The notes under the pieces are model-generated. The model saw only the letters and a list, made by a program, of their open reading frames with translations, ran no database searches and was not told the DNA's origin. The position numbers and the translations under genes were made by a program. Shown piece by piece: positions 50,769 through 61,182 of a stretch of 64,000 nucleotides of DNA (position 1 is the first letter of the stretch; each line of letters opens with the position of its first letter). Origin of the DNA: Rhodococcus oxybenzonivorans. Its GTDB lineage: Bacteria > Actinomycetota > Actinomycetes > Mycobacteriales > Mycobacteriaceae. The stretch lies in contig NZ_CP021354.1 in the NCBI RefSeq assembly GCF_003130705.1, positions 2,666,001 through 2,730,000 on the forward strand. Reading direction: 5' to 3'.

Positions 50769-50784
50769 TTTACGGCCGCGTAAA
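50769..50784 (+). terminator. Short hairpin after pdtaR
   Basis: TTTACG-GCCG-CGTAAA forms a six-pair stem with a four-base loop, four bases after the pdtaR stop. It is weak for a terminator. It precedes a direct repeat AAGGTCAC at 50798 and 50809 that may belong to the next promoter. Confidence 0.35.
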
Positions 50785-50924
50785 CACTGACCGCATCAAG
50801 GTCACAGTAAGGTCACGAGCCGTTCGCCGAGGGTCGCGAATGCCGCCGGACAGCTAGCGTCTGATCCCACAGCGGACGCCAACTCGGGTGGCGTCCGTAC
50901 ACAGGTGATCTAAGGAGACTTTGG

Positions 50925-52250
50925 ATGGCTAAACGGACCCTCGTGCGGGCGGCCGCGGTTCTCGGCGCGGCGAGCCTCGCACTCGCAGGTTGCAGTTCGG
51001 ACAGTGGCGACGAGTCCGCGAGCGGAGGCGACGGTGCCGCCGCCTCGGCCACCACGGTGACCACCGACTGCACCCCCGAAGAGGCGACGGCCGGAACGAC
51101 ACCGTCCACGGCGCCACTGAAGATCGGCACCCTGCTGCCCGACACCGGTAGCCTCTCCTTCCTCGGACCGCCGATGGTGGCGGGCACCCAGCTCGGTGTC
51201 AACGACGTCAACGCCGCCGGCGGAGTGCTCGGTCAGCCCGTGCAGTTGATTCCCGGCGACTCGGGCGACACCACCACGGATACGGCCAACTCCACGGTCG
51301 ACCGCGAATTGGCAGCGGGCACACAGGTGATCGTCGGTGCGGCGTCGTCTTCGGTGTCGCTCAAGGTCATCGACAAGGTGGCCAGCGCGGGTGTCGTGAT
51401 GTTCTCGCCGGCGAACACGTCCGACCAGTTCGTCTGCTACGCCGACAAGGGGCAGTACTTCCGTACGGCCCCCACGGACGTGTTGCAGGCTCAGGCTGTG
51501 TCGCAGCTCATCTCGGACGACGGCGGCCAGCGGGTGTCCGTCCTCGCACTGAACGATCCCTACGGCACCGGGCTCGCCGACAACATCGTGAAGAACCTCG
51601 CCGACGCCGGCATTCCGGAAGATCAGATTCAGAAGATCATCTACGACCCCAACGCGCAGTCGTTCAACTCGGAGATCGATCAGGTCAAGGACTTCGCCCC
51701 GGATGCTGTGGCAGTAGTGGGATTCGAGGAGTCGGCCAAGATCATCACACGTATGCACGAGGTGGGCATCGGCCCGTCCGACGGCATGAAGGTCTACGGT
51801 GTCGATGGCAACATGGGTAACGCGCTCGGCGAGGCGGTGGCGCCGCCGCTGCTCGACGGGATGCAGGGCACCACTCCGCTCACCGACGTCGGTCCCGCGT
51901 TCCAGGATCGCCTCAAGGGCATCAACGGCGCGCTGATCGACTTCAACTACGCCGGTGAGTCTTACGACGCCGTCGTGGTCTCCGCGCTGGCTGCGGAGGC
52001 GGCGAAGTCGACGGCGGGCCGCGACATCGCCGCCAACATCAACAACGTCACCGAGGGTGGCACGCCGTGCACGTCCTACCAGGAGTGCCTGCCGCTCGTG
52101 CAGGCCGGAACGGACATCGACTACAACGGCGTCACCGGCAAACTCGACTTCAGTGATGCGGGCGAACCCTCCATCGGTTCGTACGGCAAGATGAAGTTCG
52201 GTGCCGACAACAAGCTGACGACGGACGGATACATCGTCGTGGGGGAGTGA
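50925..52250 (+). CDS. livK: Branched-chain amino acid ABC transporter binding lipoprotein
   Basis: A 441-residue lipoprotein. A signal peptide ends in the lipobox LALAGC (Cys23), followed by a Ser/Ala/Gly-rich linker to about residue 50. The mature part is a type I periplasmic binding fold: IGTLLPDTGSLSFLGPPMVAGTQL, VNDVNAAGGVLGQPVQLI, LALNDPYGTGLADN and FNYAGESYDAVVV. It should deliver ligand to the LivFGMH complex encoded convergently. AAGGAG precedes the ATG. It has its own promoter region. Confidence 0.9.
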   Translation: MAKRTLVRAAAVLGAASLALAGCSSDSGDESASGGDGAAASATTVTTDCTPEEATAGTTPSTAPLKIGTLLPDTGSLSFLGPPMVAGTQLGVNDVNAAGGVLGQPVQLIPGDSGDTTTDTANSTVDRELAAGTQVIVGAASSSVSLKVIDKVASAGVVMFSPANTSDQFVCYADKGQYFRTAPTDVLQAQAVSQLISDDGGQRVSVLALNDPYGTGLADNIVKNLADAGIPEDQIQKIIYDPNAQSFNSEIDQVKDFAPDAVAVVGFEESAKIITRMHEVGIGPSDGMKVYGVDGNMGNALGEAVAPPLLDGMQGTTPLTDVGPAFQDRLKGINGALIDFNYAGESYDAVVVSALAAEAAKSTAGRDIAANINNVTEGGTPCTSYQECLPLVQAGTDIDYNGVTGKLDFSDAGEPSIGSYGKMKFGADNKLTTDGYIVVGE

Positions 52251-52261
52251 TCCTTCCCAGC

Positions 52262-52320
52262 TGAAACATACTGTGTTTCAACGAACTGTGGGCCAGGGAA
52301 ACCCCTGGCCCACAGTTCGT
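52262..52320. terminator. Double hairpin between livK and livF, bidirectional
   Basis: TGAAACA (52262-52268) pairs with TGTTTCA (52274-52280). Directly after it an 18-pair perfect stem runs from 52281-52298 (ACGAACTGTGGGCCAGGG) to 52303-52320, with loop AAAC. It lies between the convergent stops at 52250 and 52330 and is the strongest hairpin in the window. Confidence 0.85.
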
Positions 52321-52329
52321 GTGTGGGGA

Positions 52330-53120
<791 letters not shown>

Positions 53121-53124
<4 letters not shown>

Positions 53125-54140
53125 GGGTTCTCACGCCTCAGCTCGGTAATCTCGGGTTCGGAGAGGTCGCCGCCGGTCTCGAGGGTCTGCGCCTCCGCAG
53201 TCTCGAGCGCCTCGGCGAGCGCCGCAGTCTCGCCGACGGGGTTTCCTTCCTCGTCGAACTCCAGTGCCTGATCGTGGTGGCTACCCAGATAGGCGTCGAC
53301 TACGGCGTTGTTCGACGAAAGGTGAGCGGGTGTGGATTCGGCGATGACGCTGCCCTGTGCCATGACCACCACCCAGTCGCTGATGTCGCGGATCACGTCC
53401 ATGTCGTGTTCGACGAAGACGACGGTCATGCCTTCGTCGCGCAGCGATTTGATGTGCCCGAGCAAGCTCTGAGTGAGGGCCGGATTCACGCCCGCCATCG
53501 GTTCGTCGAGCATCACCACGGTCGGCTCGGTCATCAGCGCGCGCGCCATTTCCAGCAACTTGCGCTGGCCACCGGACAGCGAGCCGGCGAGGTCGTCGGC
53601 CTTGGTGTCGAGCTTGAATCGTGCGAGCAGTTCATTGGCCCGCTCCGTGACGTCCCTCTCCTGCGCCTTCCACATCCACGGCAACAGGCTGGTGAGCATG
53701 CGTTCACCGCGCTGGCCGGTGGCGCCGAGACGGACGTTGTCCAGCACCGTCAGCTTCGACAGCGCCTTCGTGAGCTGGAAGGTGCGTACCACCCCTCTGC
53801 GCGCCACCTGATGCGGATACATCCGGCCGAGGGACTGGCCGTCCATCGACCAGGTGCCACTGTCGGGCCGATCGAAACCGGTGAGGAGGTTGAACAGGGT
53901 GGTCTTGCCCGCACCGTTGGGGCCGATCAGCCCGGTGATGCACCCACGCTGGATCTCGAGGTGCGCCACGTCGACTGCCTTGAGTCCGCCGAAGGTGCGG
54001 GACACGTTGTCCACCACCAGAATCGGGTCGGGCTTGGGCGCGCCGGGGACCTGGGGGACGTCGGCGAAGATCGCCTCCCGCTCCTCGGTCGTGAGGGTGG
54101 TGACGGTCTGCTGATCGTCGGGCAGTCTGTGGTCAGGCAT
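53121..54140 (-). CDS. livG: Branched-chain amino acid ABC transporter ATPase LivG
   Basis: A 339-residue ATPase. Walker A GPNGAGKTTLFNLLTG, signature LSGGQRKLLEMARAL, Walker B VVMLDEPMAGVNP, and the H-loop VFVEHDMDVI typical of LivG. About 40 N-terminal and 50 acidic C-terminal residues exceed the usual 255-residue length. It overlaps livM by eight bases and livF by four. Confidence 0.93.
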
Positions 54141-55122
54141 TGAGCTGCACCTCCCGCTTGTTGCCCAGTATGCCCTGCGGGCGGAACACCATCAGGACCG
54201 CGATCATGATTCCCAGCAGGACGAACCGCATCGCGCCGACCTGCTGTTCCGTCAGCGGCAACAGGGGTTCGGGGCCGGAGATGGCCTGCCGCAAGAGCGC
54301 GTCGGGGATGGCGAGCAGGAACCAGAACAGCATCGCGCCGATCACGGGTCCGAAGACGGTGGCCGCGCCGCCGAGAATGAGGGCGCCGAATGCGAAGAAG
54401 GTCTGGGCGGTGGAATAGAAGTCGGGGTTGATCGATTTGGTCTGCAACGCGTTGAACACGCCACCGAGCCCGCCGATCATGCCGCCGAGAACGAGCGCCT
54501 GCATCTTGTAGACGAAGACGTTCTTGCCGAGCGAACGGGCGGCGTCCTCGTCCTCGCGAACCGCCTTGAGTACGCGACCCCACGGGCTGTGGGTGAGGAG
54601 GTACACGAACCCGCAGAGGACCAGCACGAGGGTCCAGCCGACCACCATGGACCACAGGTCGTCGCCGTAGAACTTCACGCCGAGGAAGTTGTACTGCTTA
54701 CCGGAGTCGAAGGGGCTGAGCGAGGTGAACGGGTCGGCGAAGCCGAACAGCCCGTTGGTCGAACCGGTGATGGAATCGGATGCGGTGGAACGGAAGATCA
54801 GTCGCAGAATTTCGGACGCCGCGATGGTGACGATGGCGAGATAGTCGGCCCGCAACCGCAGAGTCGGAATGCCGAGAACGAGAGCGAGGAGGCCGGCGGC
54901 GGCGAGACCGACCAGGATGCCGAGCCAGAGCGGTTGCTCGTAGGTGACGGTCATGATGCCCACGCCGTATCCGCCGAGAAGTGCGAAACCGATCTGGCCG
55001 AAGTTCAGCAGGCCGGCGTAGCCGAAGTGGAGGTTGAGACCGATTGCCAGCAGCGCGTAGAAGATCGCCGAGGGGCCGATCAGCTGGGCGAGTGAGACCT
55101 GGAGTGCTCCGGGAATGTCCAT
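54133..55122 (-). CDS. livM: Branched-chain amino acid ABC transporter permease LivM
   Basis: A 329-residue permease with about nine hydrophobic segments. LNLHFGYAGLLNFGQIGFALLGGYG at residues 28-52 is the family opening, and GRVLKAVREDEDAARSLGKNVF is the cytoplasmic coupling region. It overlaps livG and begins four bases after livH. Confidence 0.93.
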   Translation of the reverse strand: MDIPGALQVSLAQLIGPSAIFYALLAIGLNLHFGYAGLLNFGQIGFALLGGYGVGIMTVTYEQPLWLGILVGLAAAGLLALVLGIPTLRLRADYLAIVTIAASEILRLIFRSTASDSITGSTNGLFGFADPFTSLSPFDSGKQYNFLGVKFYGDDLWSMVVGWTLVLVLCGFVYLLTHSPWGRVLKAVREDEDAARSLGKNVFVYKMQALVLGGMIGGLGGVFNALQTKSINPDFYSTAQTFFAFGALILGGAATVFGPVIGAMLFWFLLAIPDALLRQAISGPEPLLPLTEQQVGAMRFVLLGIMIAVLMVFRPQGILGNKREVQLNA

Positions 55123-55126
55123 ACGA

Positions 55127-56482
55127 TCACCCGATCCTTTGGCGGCTGCCGAGAATGCCCTGAGGCCGGACGACGAGGATGACGATCAAGATGAGCAGTC
55201 CTCCGATGTACTTGAGGTCGGGGTTGATCACCAGGGTCGACAGCTGTACCAGCATGCCGACGATCACGCAGCCGAGCAGCGCGCCGTAGGCGGTGCCGAG
55301 TCCGCCGAGGGTGATACCTGCGAACATCAGCAACAGGAGTTTGAAACCCATCTCCCACTGCACGCGGCCACCGAGTTCCGAGATGCCGAACAGGACGCCA
55401 CCGAGTGCGGCGAGTCCGCCGCCGAGCCCCCAGACGAACCGGATGACTCGTTCGACGTCGATGCCGGAGGACGCAGCGAGGTCGCGGTTGTCGGCGACGG
55501 CACGCATGGCCTTGCCGATGCGGGTCTTCTGCAGCAGGAGGGCAACGCCGACGAGGACGACGAGGCTGATCCCGATGGACACGAGGTTGGCGTCGGTGAT
55601 GGCGATCGGACCCCAATGCCTCTCCACCTGGGCTTGGTAGTCGACGAAGGGTTCGGCGCGGTCGGAGAAGAAGATGAGGATCAGGTACCGCAGGGCGATT
55701 GCGAGGCCGATCGACACCACGAGCTGGGGGATCAGTCCGGTCTTGCGCTTCCGCAGGGGTCGCCAGATCCCGGCGTCGTTGGCGACGCCGATCAGGACAC
55801 CGACGATGATCGCCAGGATCGTGGCCGGGATCAGCTGCACCCCGAACGACACGTTGATGACCCAGGCGGCGACGGCGCCGAGCGTGACGAGTTCACCGTG
55901 CGCGAAGTTGGTCAGGCCGGTGGTGCCGTAGATCAGGCTCAGCCCGACCCCGGCGATGGCGATCACGAGGCCGAACCTCAGGCCGTCGATGAGCTGGCGG
56001 ATCAGCTTCTCGTAGAACGGAACCGCCGAACCTGTCCGGGCCTCACCGAAGGAGAAGATGACCGTGTTCGCGCGGCCGGCCACCACCTGACGATCCACGG
56101 TTCCCTGCACGCTGACGCCCTCGGGGAGCGACTCGGCGACGATCTCGAAGGTGTACCTGCCCGGCGCGACCCGGAGTTCCCAACGCCCGGTTTCCGCGGA
56201 CTCCGTCGAGGCGACCTCTGTTCCGTCGGCGTCCACCGCCCGCACCGTCACACCCGCGAGCCGCTCTCCGGCGTTGTTGAGATTGCCGCTGACCGGAACG
56301 GCATTCTCCGGGGGCGCAGGTTGGCCGGTGGCAGGCGGCGGCGCCGGTGTCGGGGTGGGTTGCTGTGCTGCCGCGGAACCGCCGAACGCGATCGCCGCGA
56401 CGAACCCGAGCAGGAGGAGGACGAACGCACGGCGCAGTTGCCGGGTGACCGGCCCCCGTCTCGTGCGTTCCCTCACGGACAT
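55127..56482 (-). CDS. livH: LivH permease with an N-terminal exported carboxypeptidase-regulatory-like domain
   Basis: A 451-residue protein, about 160 longer than E. coli LivH. Residues 12-40 look like a signal peptide (LRRAFVLLLLGFVAAIAFGG core) followed by a Pro/Thr/Ala linker. Residues about 60-135 form a beta-sandwich-like domain (VSGNLNNAGERLAGVTVRAVDADG, GRWELRVAPGRYTFEIVAE), as in carboxypeptidase D regulatory repeats. The permease follows: GVGLSLIYGTTGLTNFAHGELVTLGA and GKAMRAVADNRDLAASSGIDV. A GTG at 56497 is an alternative start. First gene of the operon. Confidence 0.88.
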   Translation of the reverse strand: MSVRERTRRGPVTRQLRRAFVLLLLGFVAAIAFGGSAAAQQPTPTPAPPPATGQPAPPENAVPVSGNLNNAGERLAGVTVRAVDADGTEVASTESAETGRWELRVAPGRYTFEIVAESLPEGVSVQGTVDRQVVAGRANTVIFSFGEARTGSAVPFYEKLIRQLIDGLRFGLVIAIAGVGLSLIYGTTGLTNFAHGELVTLGAVAAWVINVSFGVQLIPATILAIIVGVLIGVANDAGIWRPLRKRKTGLIPQLVVSIGLAIALRYLILIFFSDRAEPFVDYQAQVERHWGPIAITDANLVSIGISLVVLVGVALLLQKTRIGKAMRAVADNRDLAASSGIDVERVIRFVWGLGGGLAALGGVLFGISELGGRVQWEMGFKLLLLMFAGITLGGLGTAYGALLGCVIVGMLVQLSTLVINPDLKYIGGLLILIVILVVRPQGILGSRQRIG

Positions 56483-56723
56483 CGGTCGCGCACTCACTGC
56501 TGGGAGTCGCTTCCTCACGGTTGGGGCCACGCAGGTCCTCCGAGGACGTGTAGTTCGGTCAGGTCGTGCAGCGTCGGGCCCGTCTTTCAGCCCGGGCTGC
56601 GATTTCCGGACTCTAACGGGTCGAGTCGCGCGAAATCGGGTTCTACGATTTCCGGCGCGTTTCGGTTGAGTTTCGAACCGTCCGGCTGATCGGTGTCGGA
56701 TCCGCTCCCTAGACTGGGCAACC

Positions 56724-59468
56724 GTGAGCCCCGCAACCACACCCCGGTCCACCACGTCCCTCGCGTCCGTCACGGCCGCGCCGGACGAGACTCGCCCTAC
56801 CCTGATGCTGCTCGACGGCCATTCGCTGGCCTTCCGTGCGTTCTACGCCCTGCCCGCCGAAAACTTCAAGACTCACAGCGGGCAGGTCACCAACGCCGTC
56901 TACGGGTTCACGTCGATGCTGATCAATCTGCTGCGGGACGAACAGCCCACGCATGTCGGCGCCGCCTTCGATGTGTCGCGGCAGACGTTCCGGGCCGAGA
57001 AGTTCCCCGACTACAAAGCGAACCGCAGCAAGGCTCCCGACGAGTTCAAGGGGCAGGTCGAGATCACCAAGGACGTCCTGGGTGCTCTCGGTATCCCGGT
57101 GATGGCCGAGGAGGGGTTCGAGGCGGACGACATCATCGCCACCCTCACCACCCAGGCCGAGGCGCTCGGTTACCGCGTCCTCGTGGTGACCGGTGACCGC
57201 GATTCGCTCCAGTTGGTCAGCGACGGTGTCACGGTGCTGTACCCGAAGAAGGGTGTGTCGGATCTGACCCGGTTCACCCCGGCCGCGGTGGAGGAGAAGT
57301 ACGGGCTCACTCCGGCGCAGTACCCCGACTTCGCTGCCCTCCGCGGCGACCCGAGTGACAATCTGCCGGGTATCCCCGGAGTAGGCGAGAAGACCGCCAC
57401 CAAGTGGATCCGCGAGTACGGGGATCTGGTGGGCCTCGTCGACAACGTCGATCAGGTGCGCGGCAAGGTCGGTGACGCGCTGCGCGCCAACCTCCCCAAC
57501 GTCCTGCTCAACCGGGAACTCACCGAAATGGTGCGGGATGTGCCCCTGCCGTACACCCCGGACCAGCTGATTCTGGCCCAATGGGATCGCGAGAAGATTC
57601 ACGCGCTGTTCGACGACCTCGAGTTCAAGGTGCTGCGGGATCGGCTGTTCGCCACGCTGGCGCCGGTCGAGGCGGAAGCAGAGGAAGGCTTCGAGGTCCG
57701 CGGCGGCGCGCTCGAACCGGGTGCCGTCGCGGACTGGCTGGCGGCACACGCGTCGAGCGGTGCGCGCTCCGGTGTGTCCGTCGTCGGCACCCGTACCCCG
57801 TACGGCGGTGACGTGACAGCCATCGCGATCGCCGCGGCAGACGGGGAAGGTGCCTACATCACCACGGTCGGCGCCACGCCGGAGGACGAAAAGGCACTCG
57901 GCTCCTGGCTCGCCGACGCGGAGCAGCCGAAAGCTTTGCACGAGGCGAAATGGGCAATGCATGCTCTGCGCGGACGCGGGTGGGTACTCGGCGGGCTCAC
58001 CAGTGACACCGCCCTGGCTGCCTACCTGGTCCGCCCAGGTCAACGCACCTTCAACCTGGACGACCTGTCTCTGCGGTACCTGCGCCGGGAACTGCGCGTG
58101 GAAGAGACCGGGCAGGAGCAGCTTTCACTGCTCGACGACGCCGACCAGGTAGATGCCGAGGCCGCGGAAGCGGAAATTCTCAGTGCCAGGGCCATACTCG
58201 ATCTGGCGGCGGCACTCGACACCGAACTCGCGGACATCGAATCGACCGCCCTGCTGTCCGAGATGGAACTTCCGCTGCTCGAAGTACTGGCAAATATCGA
58301 AGCCGCGGGCATCGCCGTCGATTGCGAGCACCTCAACGACCTGCAGAGCCGCTTCGCGGCCGAGGTGTCGCAGGCGGCGGAGGCTGCCTACGGCGTCATC
58401 GGCAAGCAGATCAATCTCGGATCGCCGAAGCAGCTGCAGGTTGTGCTGTTCGACGAACTAGAGATGCCGAAAACGAAAAAGACCAAGACGGGATACACGA
58501 CCGACGCCGAGGCGCTGCAGAGCCTTTTCGAGAAGACGTCGCATCCCTTCCTCGAACATCTGCTGGCTCACCGCGACGCCACCCGGCTGAAGGTCACGGT
58601 CGACGGGCTGCTCAAAACGGTGGCCGAGGACGGGCGCATCCACACCACCTTCAACCAGACCGTCGCGGCCACCGGCCGGTTGTCGTCCACCGAGCCGAAC
58701 CTGCAGAACATCCCTGTACGCAACGACGCCGGCCGACAGATCCGGGACGGGTTCGTGGTCGGTGAGGGCTTCGACACGCTGCTCACGGCCGACTACAGCC
58801 AGATCGAAATGCGCATCATGGCCCACGTCTCCGGCGACGAAGGACTGATCGAGGCATTCAACACGGGGGAGGACCTACACAGCTTTGTCGGGGCACGGGC
58901 CTTCGGCGTGCCGATCGAGGAGGTCACCCCCGAGCTGCGCAGACGCGTCAAGGCGATGTCGTACGGCTTGGCATACGGGCTGAGCGCTTTCGGCCTCGCC
59001 GCTCAGCTGAAGATTTCGACCGAAGAGGCGAAGTCGCAGATGGAGGCATATTTCGCGCGATTCGGCGGGGTCCGCGACTACCTGCACGCGGTAGTCGAGC
59101 AGGCACGCAAGGACGGATTCACGTCGACGCTGTACGGCCGTCGCCGCTACCTTCCCGACCTCACCAGCGACAACCGTCAACGGCGTGAGGTGGCGGAGCG
59201 GGCGGCGCTCAACGCCCCGATTCAGGGCACCGCAGCCGACATCATCAAGGTCGCGATGATCAATGTTCAGCGTTCACTGCGCGAGGCGGGACTGAAGTCG
59301 CGGATGCTGTTGCAAGTCCACGACGAACTGGTACTCGAGGTGGTCGAGACGGAGCGCGAGCAGGTGGAGCAACTGGTCCGCGACAACATGTCTTCGGCCA
59401 TCGAGCTCTCGGTGCCGCTCGACGTGTCGGTCGGCACCGGACGCAGTTGGGACGCCGCCGCCCACTGA
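56724..59468 (+). CDS. polA: DNA polymerase I
   Basis: A 914-residue polymerase for Okazaki fragment and repair synthesis. The N-terminal 5'-3' nuclease has LLDGHSLAFRAFYAL, FEADDIIATL and GDPSDNLPGIPGVGEKTA. The middle 3'-5' exonuclease fold lacks the first catalytic Asp/Glu pair and has HEAKWAM where proofreading enzymes have an Asp, so it is probably inactive. The polymerase domain has TADYSQIEMRIMAHVSGD, RRRVKAMSYGLAYGLSAFGL and LQVHDELVLEV. GTG start, divergent from livH. Confidence 0.95.
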   Translation: MSPATTPRSTTSLASVTAAPDETRPTLMLLDGHSLAFRAFYALPAENFKTHSGQVTNAVYGFTSMLINLLRDEQPTHVGAAFDVSRQTFRAEKFPDYKANRSKAPDEFKGQVEITKDVLGALGIPVMAEEGFEADDIIATLTTQAEALGYRVLVVTGDRDSLQLVSDGVTVLYPKKGVSDLTRFTPAAVEEKYGLTPAQYPDFAALRGDPSDNLPGIPGVGEKTATKWIREYGDLVGLVDNVDQVRGKVGDALRANLPNVLLNRELTEMVRDVPLPYTPDQLILAQWDREKIHALFDDLEFKVLRDRLFATLAPVEAEAEEGFEVRGGALEPGAVADWLAAHASSGARSGVSVVGTRTPYGGDVTAIAIAAADGEGAYITTVGATPEDEKALGSWLADAEQPKALHEAKWAMHALRGRGWVLGGLTSDTALAAYLVRPGQRTFNLDDLSLRYLRRELRVEETGQEQLSLLDDADQVDAEAAEAEILSARAILDLAAALDTELADIESTALLSEMELPLLEVLANIEAAGIAVDCEHLNDLQSRFAAEVSQAAEAAYGVIGKQINLGSPKQLQVVLFDELEMPKTKKTKTGYTTDAEALQSLFEKTSHPFLEHLLAHRDATRLKVTVDGLLKTVAEDGRIHTTFNQTVAATGRLSSTEPNLQNIPVRNDAGRQIRDGFVVGEGFDTLLTADYSQIEMRIMAHVSGDEGLIEAFNTGEDLHSFVGARAFGVPIEEVTPELRRRVKAMSYGLAYGLSAFGLAAQLKISTEEAKSQMEAYFARFGGVRDYLHAVVEQARKDGFTSTLYGRRRYLPDLTSDNRQRREVAERAALNAPIQGTAADIIKVAMINVQRSLREAGLKSRMLLQVHDELVLEVVETEREQVEQLVRDNMSSAIELSVPLDVSVGTGRSWDAAAH

Positions 59469-59531
59469 GCTGAGCCTCACAGCGACTCGGGGCCCAGCTC
59501 ACAGGGATTCGGGGCGACGACGTCCTTCGCG

Positions 59532-59900
59532 TTATTCGGCCGGCGTCTGCTCGGCGATCTGCTTGCGTACCTCGTCCATGTCGAGGGCCTTGACCTGCGT
59601 CACCAGATCTTCGAGCGCCGCCGGCGGGAGAGCTCCCGGCTGGTTGAAGACGAGAACGCCTTCCCGGAACGCCATGATGGTCGGGATCGAGCGGATGTTC
59701 GCTGCCGCCGCGATTCCCTGTTCGGCCTCGGTGTCGACCTTCGCGTGCACCACGTCCGGGTGTTGCTCCGAGGACTTCTCGAAGGTGGGCGCGAAGCTGC
59801 GGCAGGGGCCGCACCAGGACGCCCAGAAGTCGACGAGGACCACATCGTTGCCGGTCACGGTCTCGTCGAAATTCTGTTGAGTCAGGGTCTTGGTGGCCAC
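59532..59900 (-). CDS. Thioredoxin
   Basis: A 122-residue thioredoxin with active site WCGPC in VDFWASWCGPCRSFAP and the cis-Pro in SIPTIMAF. Start is a GTG (VATKTLTQQNFDETV) with AAAGGA six bases upstream; an upstream ATG would add residues with no family match. The C-terminus is longer than E. coli TrxA by about 12 residues. I recall a similar 123-residue protein, TrxB1, in mycobacteria. Confidence 0.9.
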   Translation of the reverse strand: MATKTLTQQNFDETVTGNDVVLVDFWASWCGPCRSFAPTFEKSSEQHPDVVHAKVDTEAEQGIAAAANIRSIPTIMAFREGVLVFNQPGALPPAALEDLVTQVKALDMDEVRKQIAEQTPAE

Positions 59901-59973
59901 GAGGGTCCTTTCGATCGGGAACGGTCGTGCCAATACAACGCGGGAGTGTCGCCGATTCTTCCCCGCAACCGCC

Positions 59974-60972
59974 TCAGCCGACGCGCTCGGTGTTCCGGAA
60001 GGTGCGCCGGTACGCCTGTGGGGTGGTGTGCCGTAGGCGGAGGAAGTGCTGACGCAGCACAGCGCCTCCGCCGAAGCCGACCCGTTCGGCGATGACGTCG
60101 ACCGACAGATCGGAATTCTCGAGGAGCTGTTGTGCGGCCAGCACGCGCTGATCGCTGAGCCACCGCGCCGGGGTGGTGCCGGTCTCGGCCTGGAATCGCC
60201 GCGCGAAGGTACGCGGCGACATATTGGCCTTTGCCGCGACGGCCGTCACCGAGAGGTCGAGGGCGAGGTGTTCGGTCATCCAGTCCAGCACCGGCCCGAG
60301 GGTGTCGATCGACGTCGACGGCAACGGCATCGCGACGTACTGGGCCTGACCGCCGTCGCGGTGCGGCGGGACCACCATGCGGCGAGCGATACCGTTGGCC
60401 ACCCTGCTGCCCTGTTCCTTGCGCACGATGTGCAGGCACAGATCGATGCCGGCCGCGGTGCCCGCGCTCGTCAGCACGGGGTCGTCGTCGACGTAGAGGA
60501 CATTGGGATCGACGGTGGCGCCGGGATGCAGTGCCGCGAGCCGCTGGGCGTGCCGCCAGTGGGTGGTGCAGCGGCGGCCGTCGAGAAGTCCCGCGGCGCC
60601 GAGAACGAAAGCGCCGTTACACAGACTCGCGACCTTCGCTCCGCGCTCGACGGCGGCACGAAGTTTGTCCAGCAGTGGGTCCATGCACGGATCGGGATCC
60701 TTCGCGCAGACGTACGACCCGTCCGCTTCCGCGTAGGTTCCGCCCGCCGGGACGATGATGAGGTCTGCGTCGTCGAGCCGGTCTAGGTCGTACGGGACGT
60801 CGATGCCGTAGCCGAATCGTGTGCGGATCGGTTGGGAGACGCCGGCGACGAGTGAGAAGTCGTAGGTGGGAAGTCCGTCGTCGGATCTGTCGAATCCGAA
60901 CACCTCGCAGGCGACGCCGAGTTCGAAGGCTTCGGTAAGCGGCATGAGCGGTACTACGACCTTTTTCAACAC
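59974..60972 (-). CDS. GlxA-type AraC-family regulator with a DJ-1/PfpI-like domain
   Basis: A 332-residue protein. Residues 1-190 are a DJ-1/PfpI-like amidotransferase fold, with the nucleophile-elbow Cys in VASLCNGAFVLGAAGLLDG and the following CTTHWRHAQRL. Residues about 225-325 are the AraC double helix-turn-helix (LSVTAVAAKANMSPRTFARRFQAETGTTPARWL, DVIAERVGFGGGAVLRQHFLRL). Such regulators sense small nitrogen compounds. The adjacent genes offer no clear target. Confidence 0.9.
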   Translation of the reverse strand: MLKKVVVPLMPLTEAFELGVACEVFGFDRSDDGLPTYDFSLVAGVSQPIRTRFGYGIDVPYDLDRLDDADLIIVPAGGTYAEADGSYVCAKDPDPCMDPLLDKLRAAVERGAKVASLCNGAFVLGAAGLLDGRRCTTHWRHAQRLAALHPGATVDPNVLYVDDDPVLTSAGTAAGIDLCLHIVRKEQGSRVANGIARRMVVPPHRDGGQAQYVAMPLPSTSIDTLGPVLDWMTEHLALDLSVTAVAAKANMSPRTFARRFQAETGTTPARWLSDQRVLAAQQLLENSDLSVDVIAERVGFGGGAVLRQHFLRLRHTTPQAYRRTFRNTERVG

Positions 60973-61053
60973 CGCACCAGTATGGCAGAAATAAGTCGAA
61001 CTATGGCATTTCTGCCACTACTTCTCGGAAGCTGCCGGCGCAAGGCTTGAGGC

Positions 61054-61170
61054 ATGACAATCCTGGTTGTGGTTCTGCTCGTGTTCCTGGCACTGGCTGC
61101 CTTGGCGCTCGCCGACCGCACGCCCGACACGCACAACGACGTCACCCAGCACGGCGATTTCCGGTTTTGA
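61054..61170 (+). CDS. 38-residue single-helix membrane peptide
   Basis: Reads MTILVVVLLVFLALAALA, then LADRTPDTHNDVTQHGDFRF. One N-terminal transmembrane helix and a polar tail; no lipobox. An AAGGCTTGAGG stretch precedes the ATG. It is divergent from the AraC gene and convergent with the 2H phosphoesterase gene. The composition is unlike chance frames nearby, but homologues are not known to me. Confidence 0.5.
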   Translation: MTILVVVLLVFLALAALALADRTPDTHNDVTQHGDFRF

Positions 61171-61182
61171 GGGCGAGTCCGG

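Noticed and set aside
55115..56689. 524-codon plus-strand frame
   Set aside because: Antisense to livH; acidic Asp/Glu/Gly/His-rich composition comes from reading the opposite strand.
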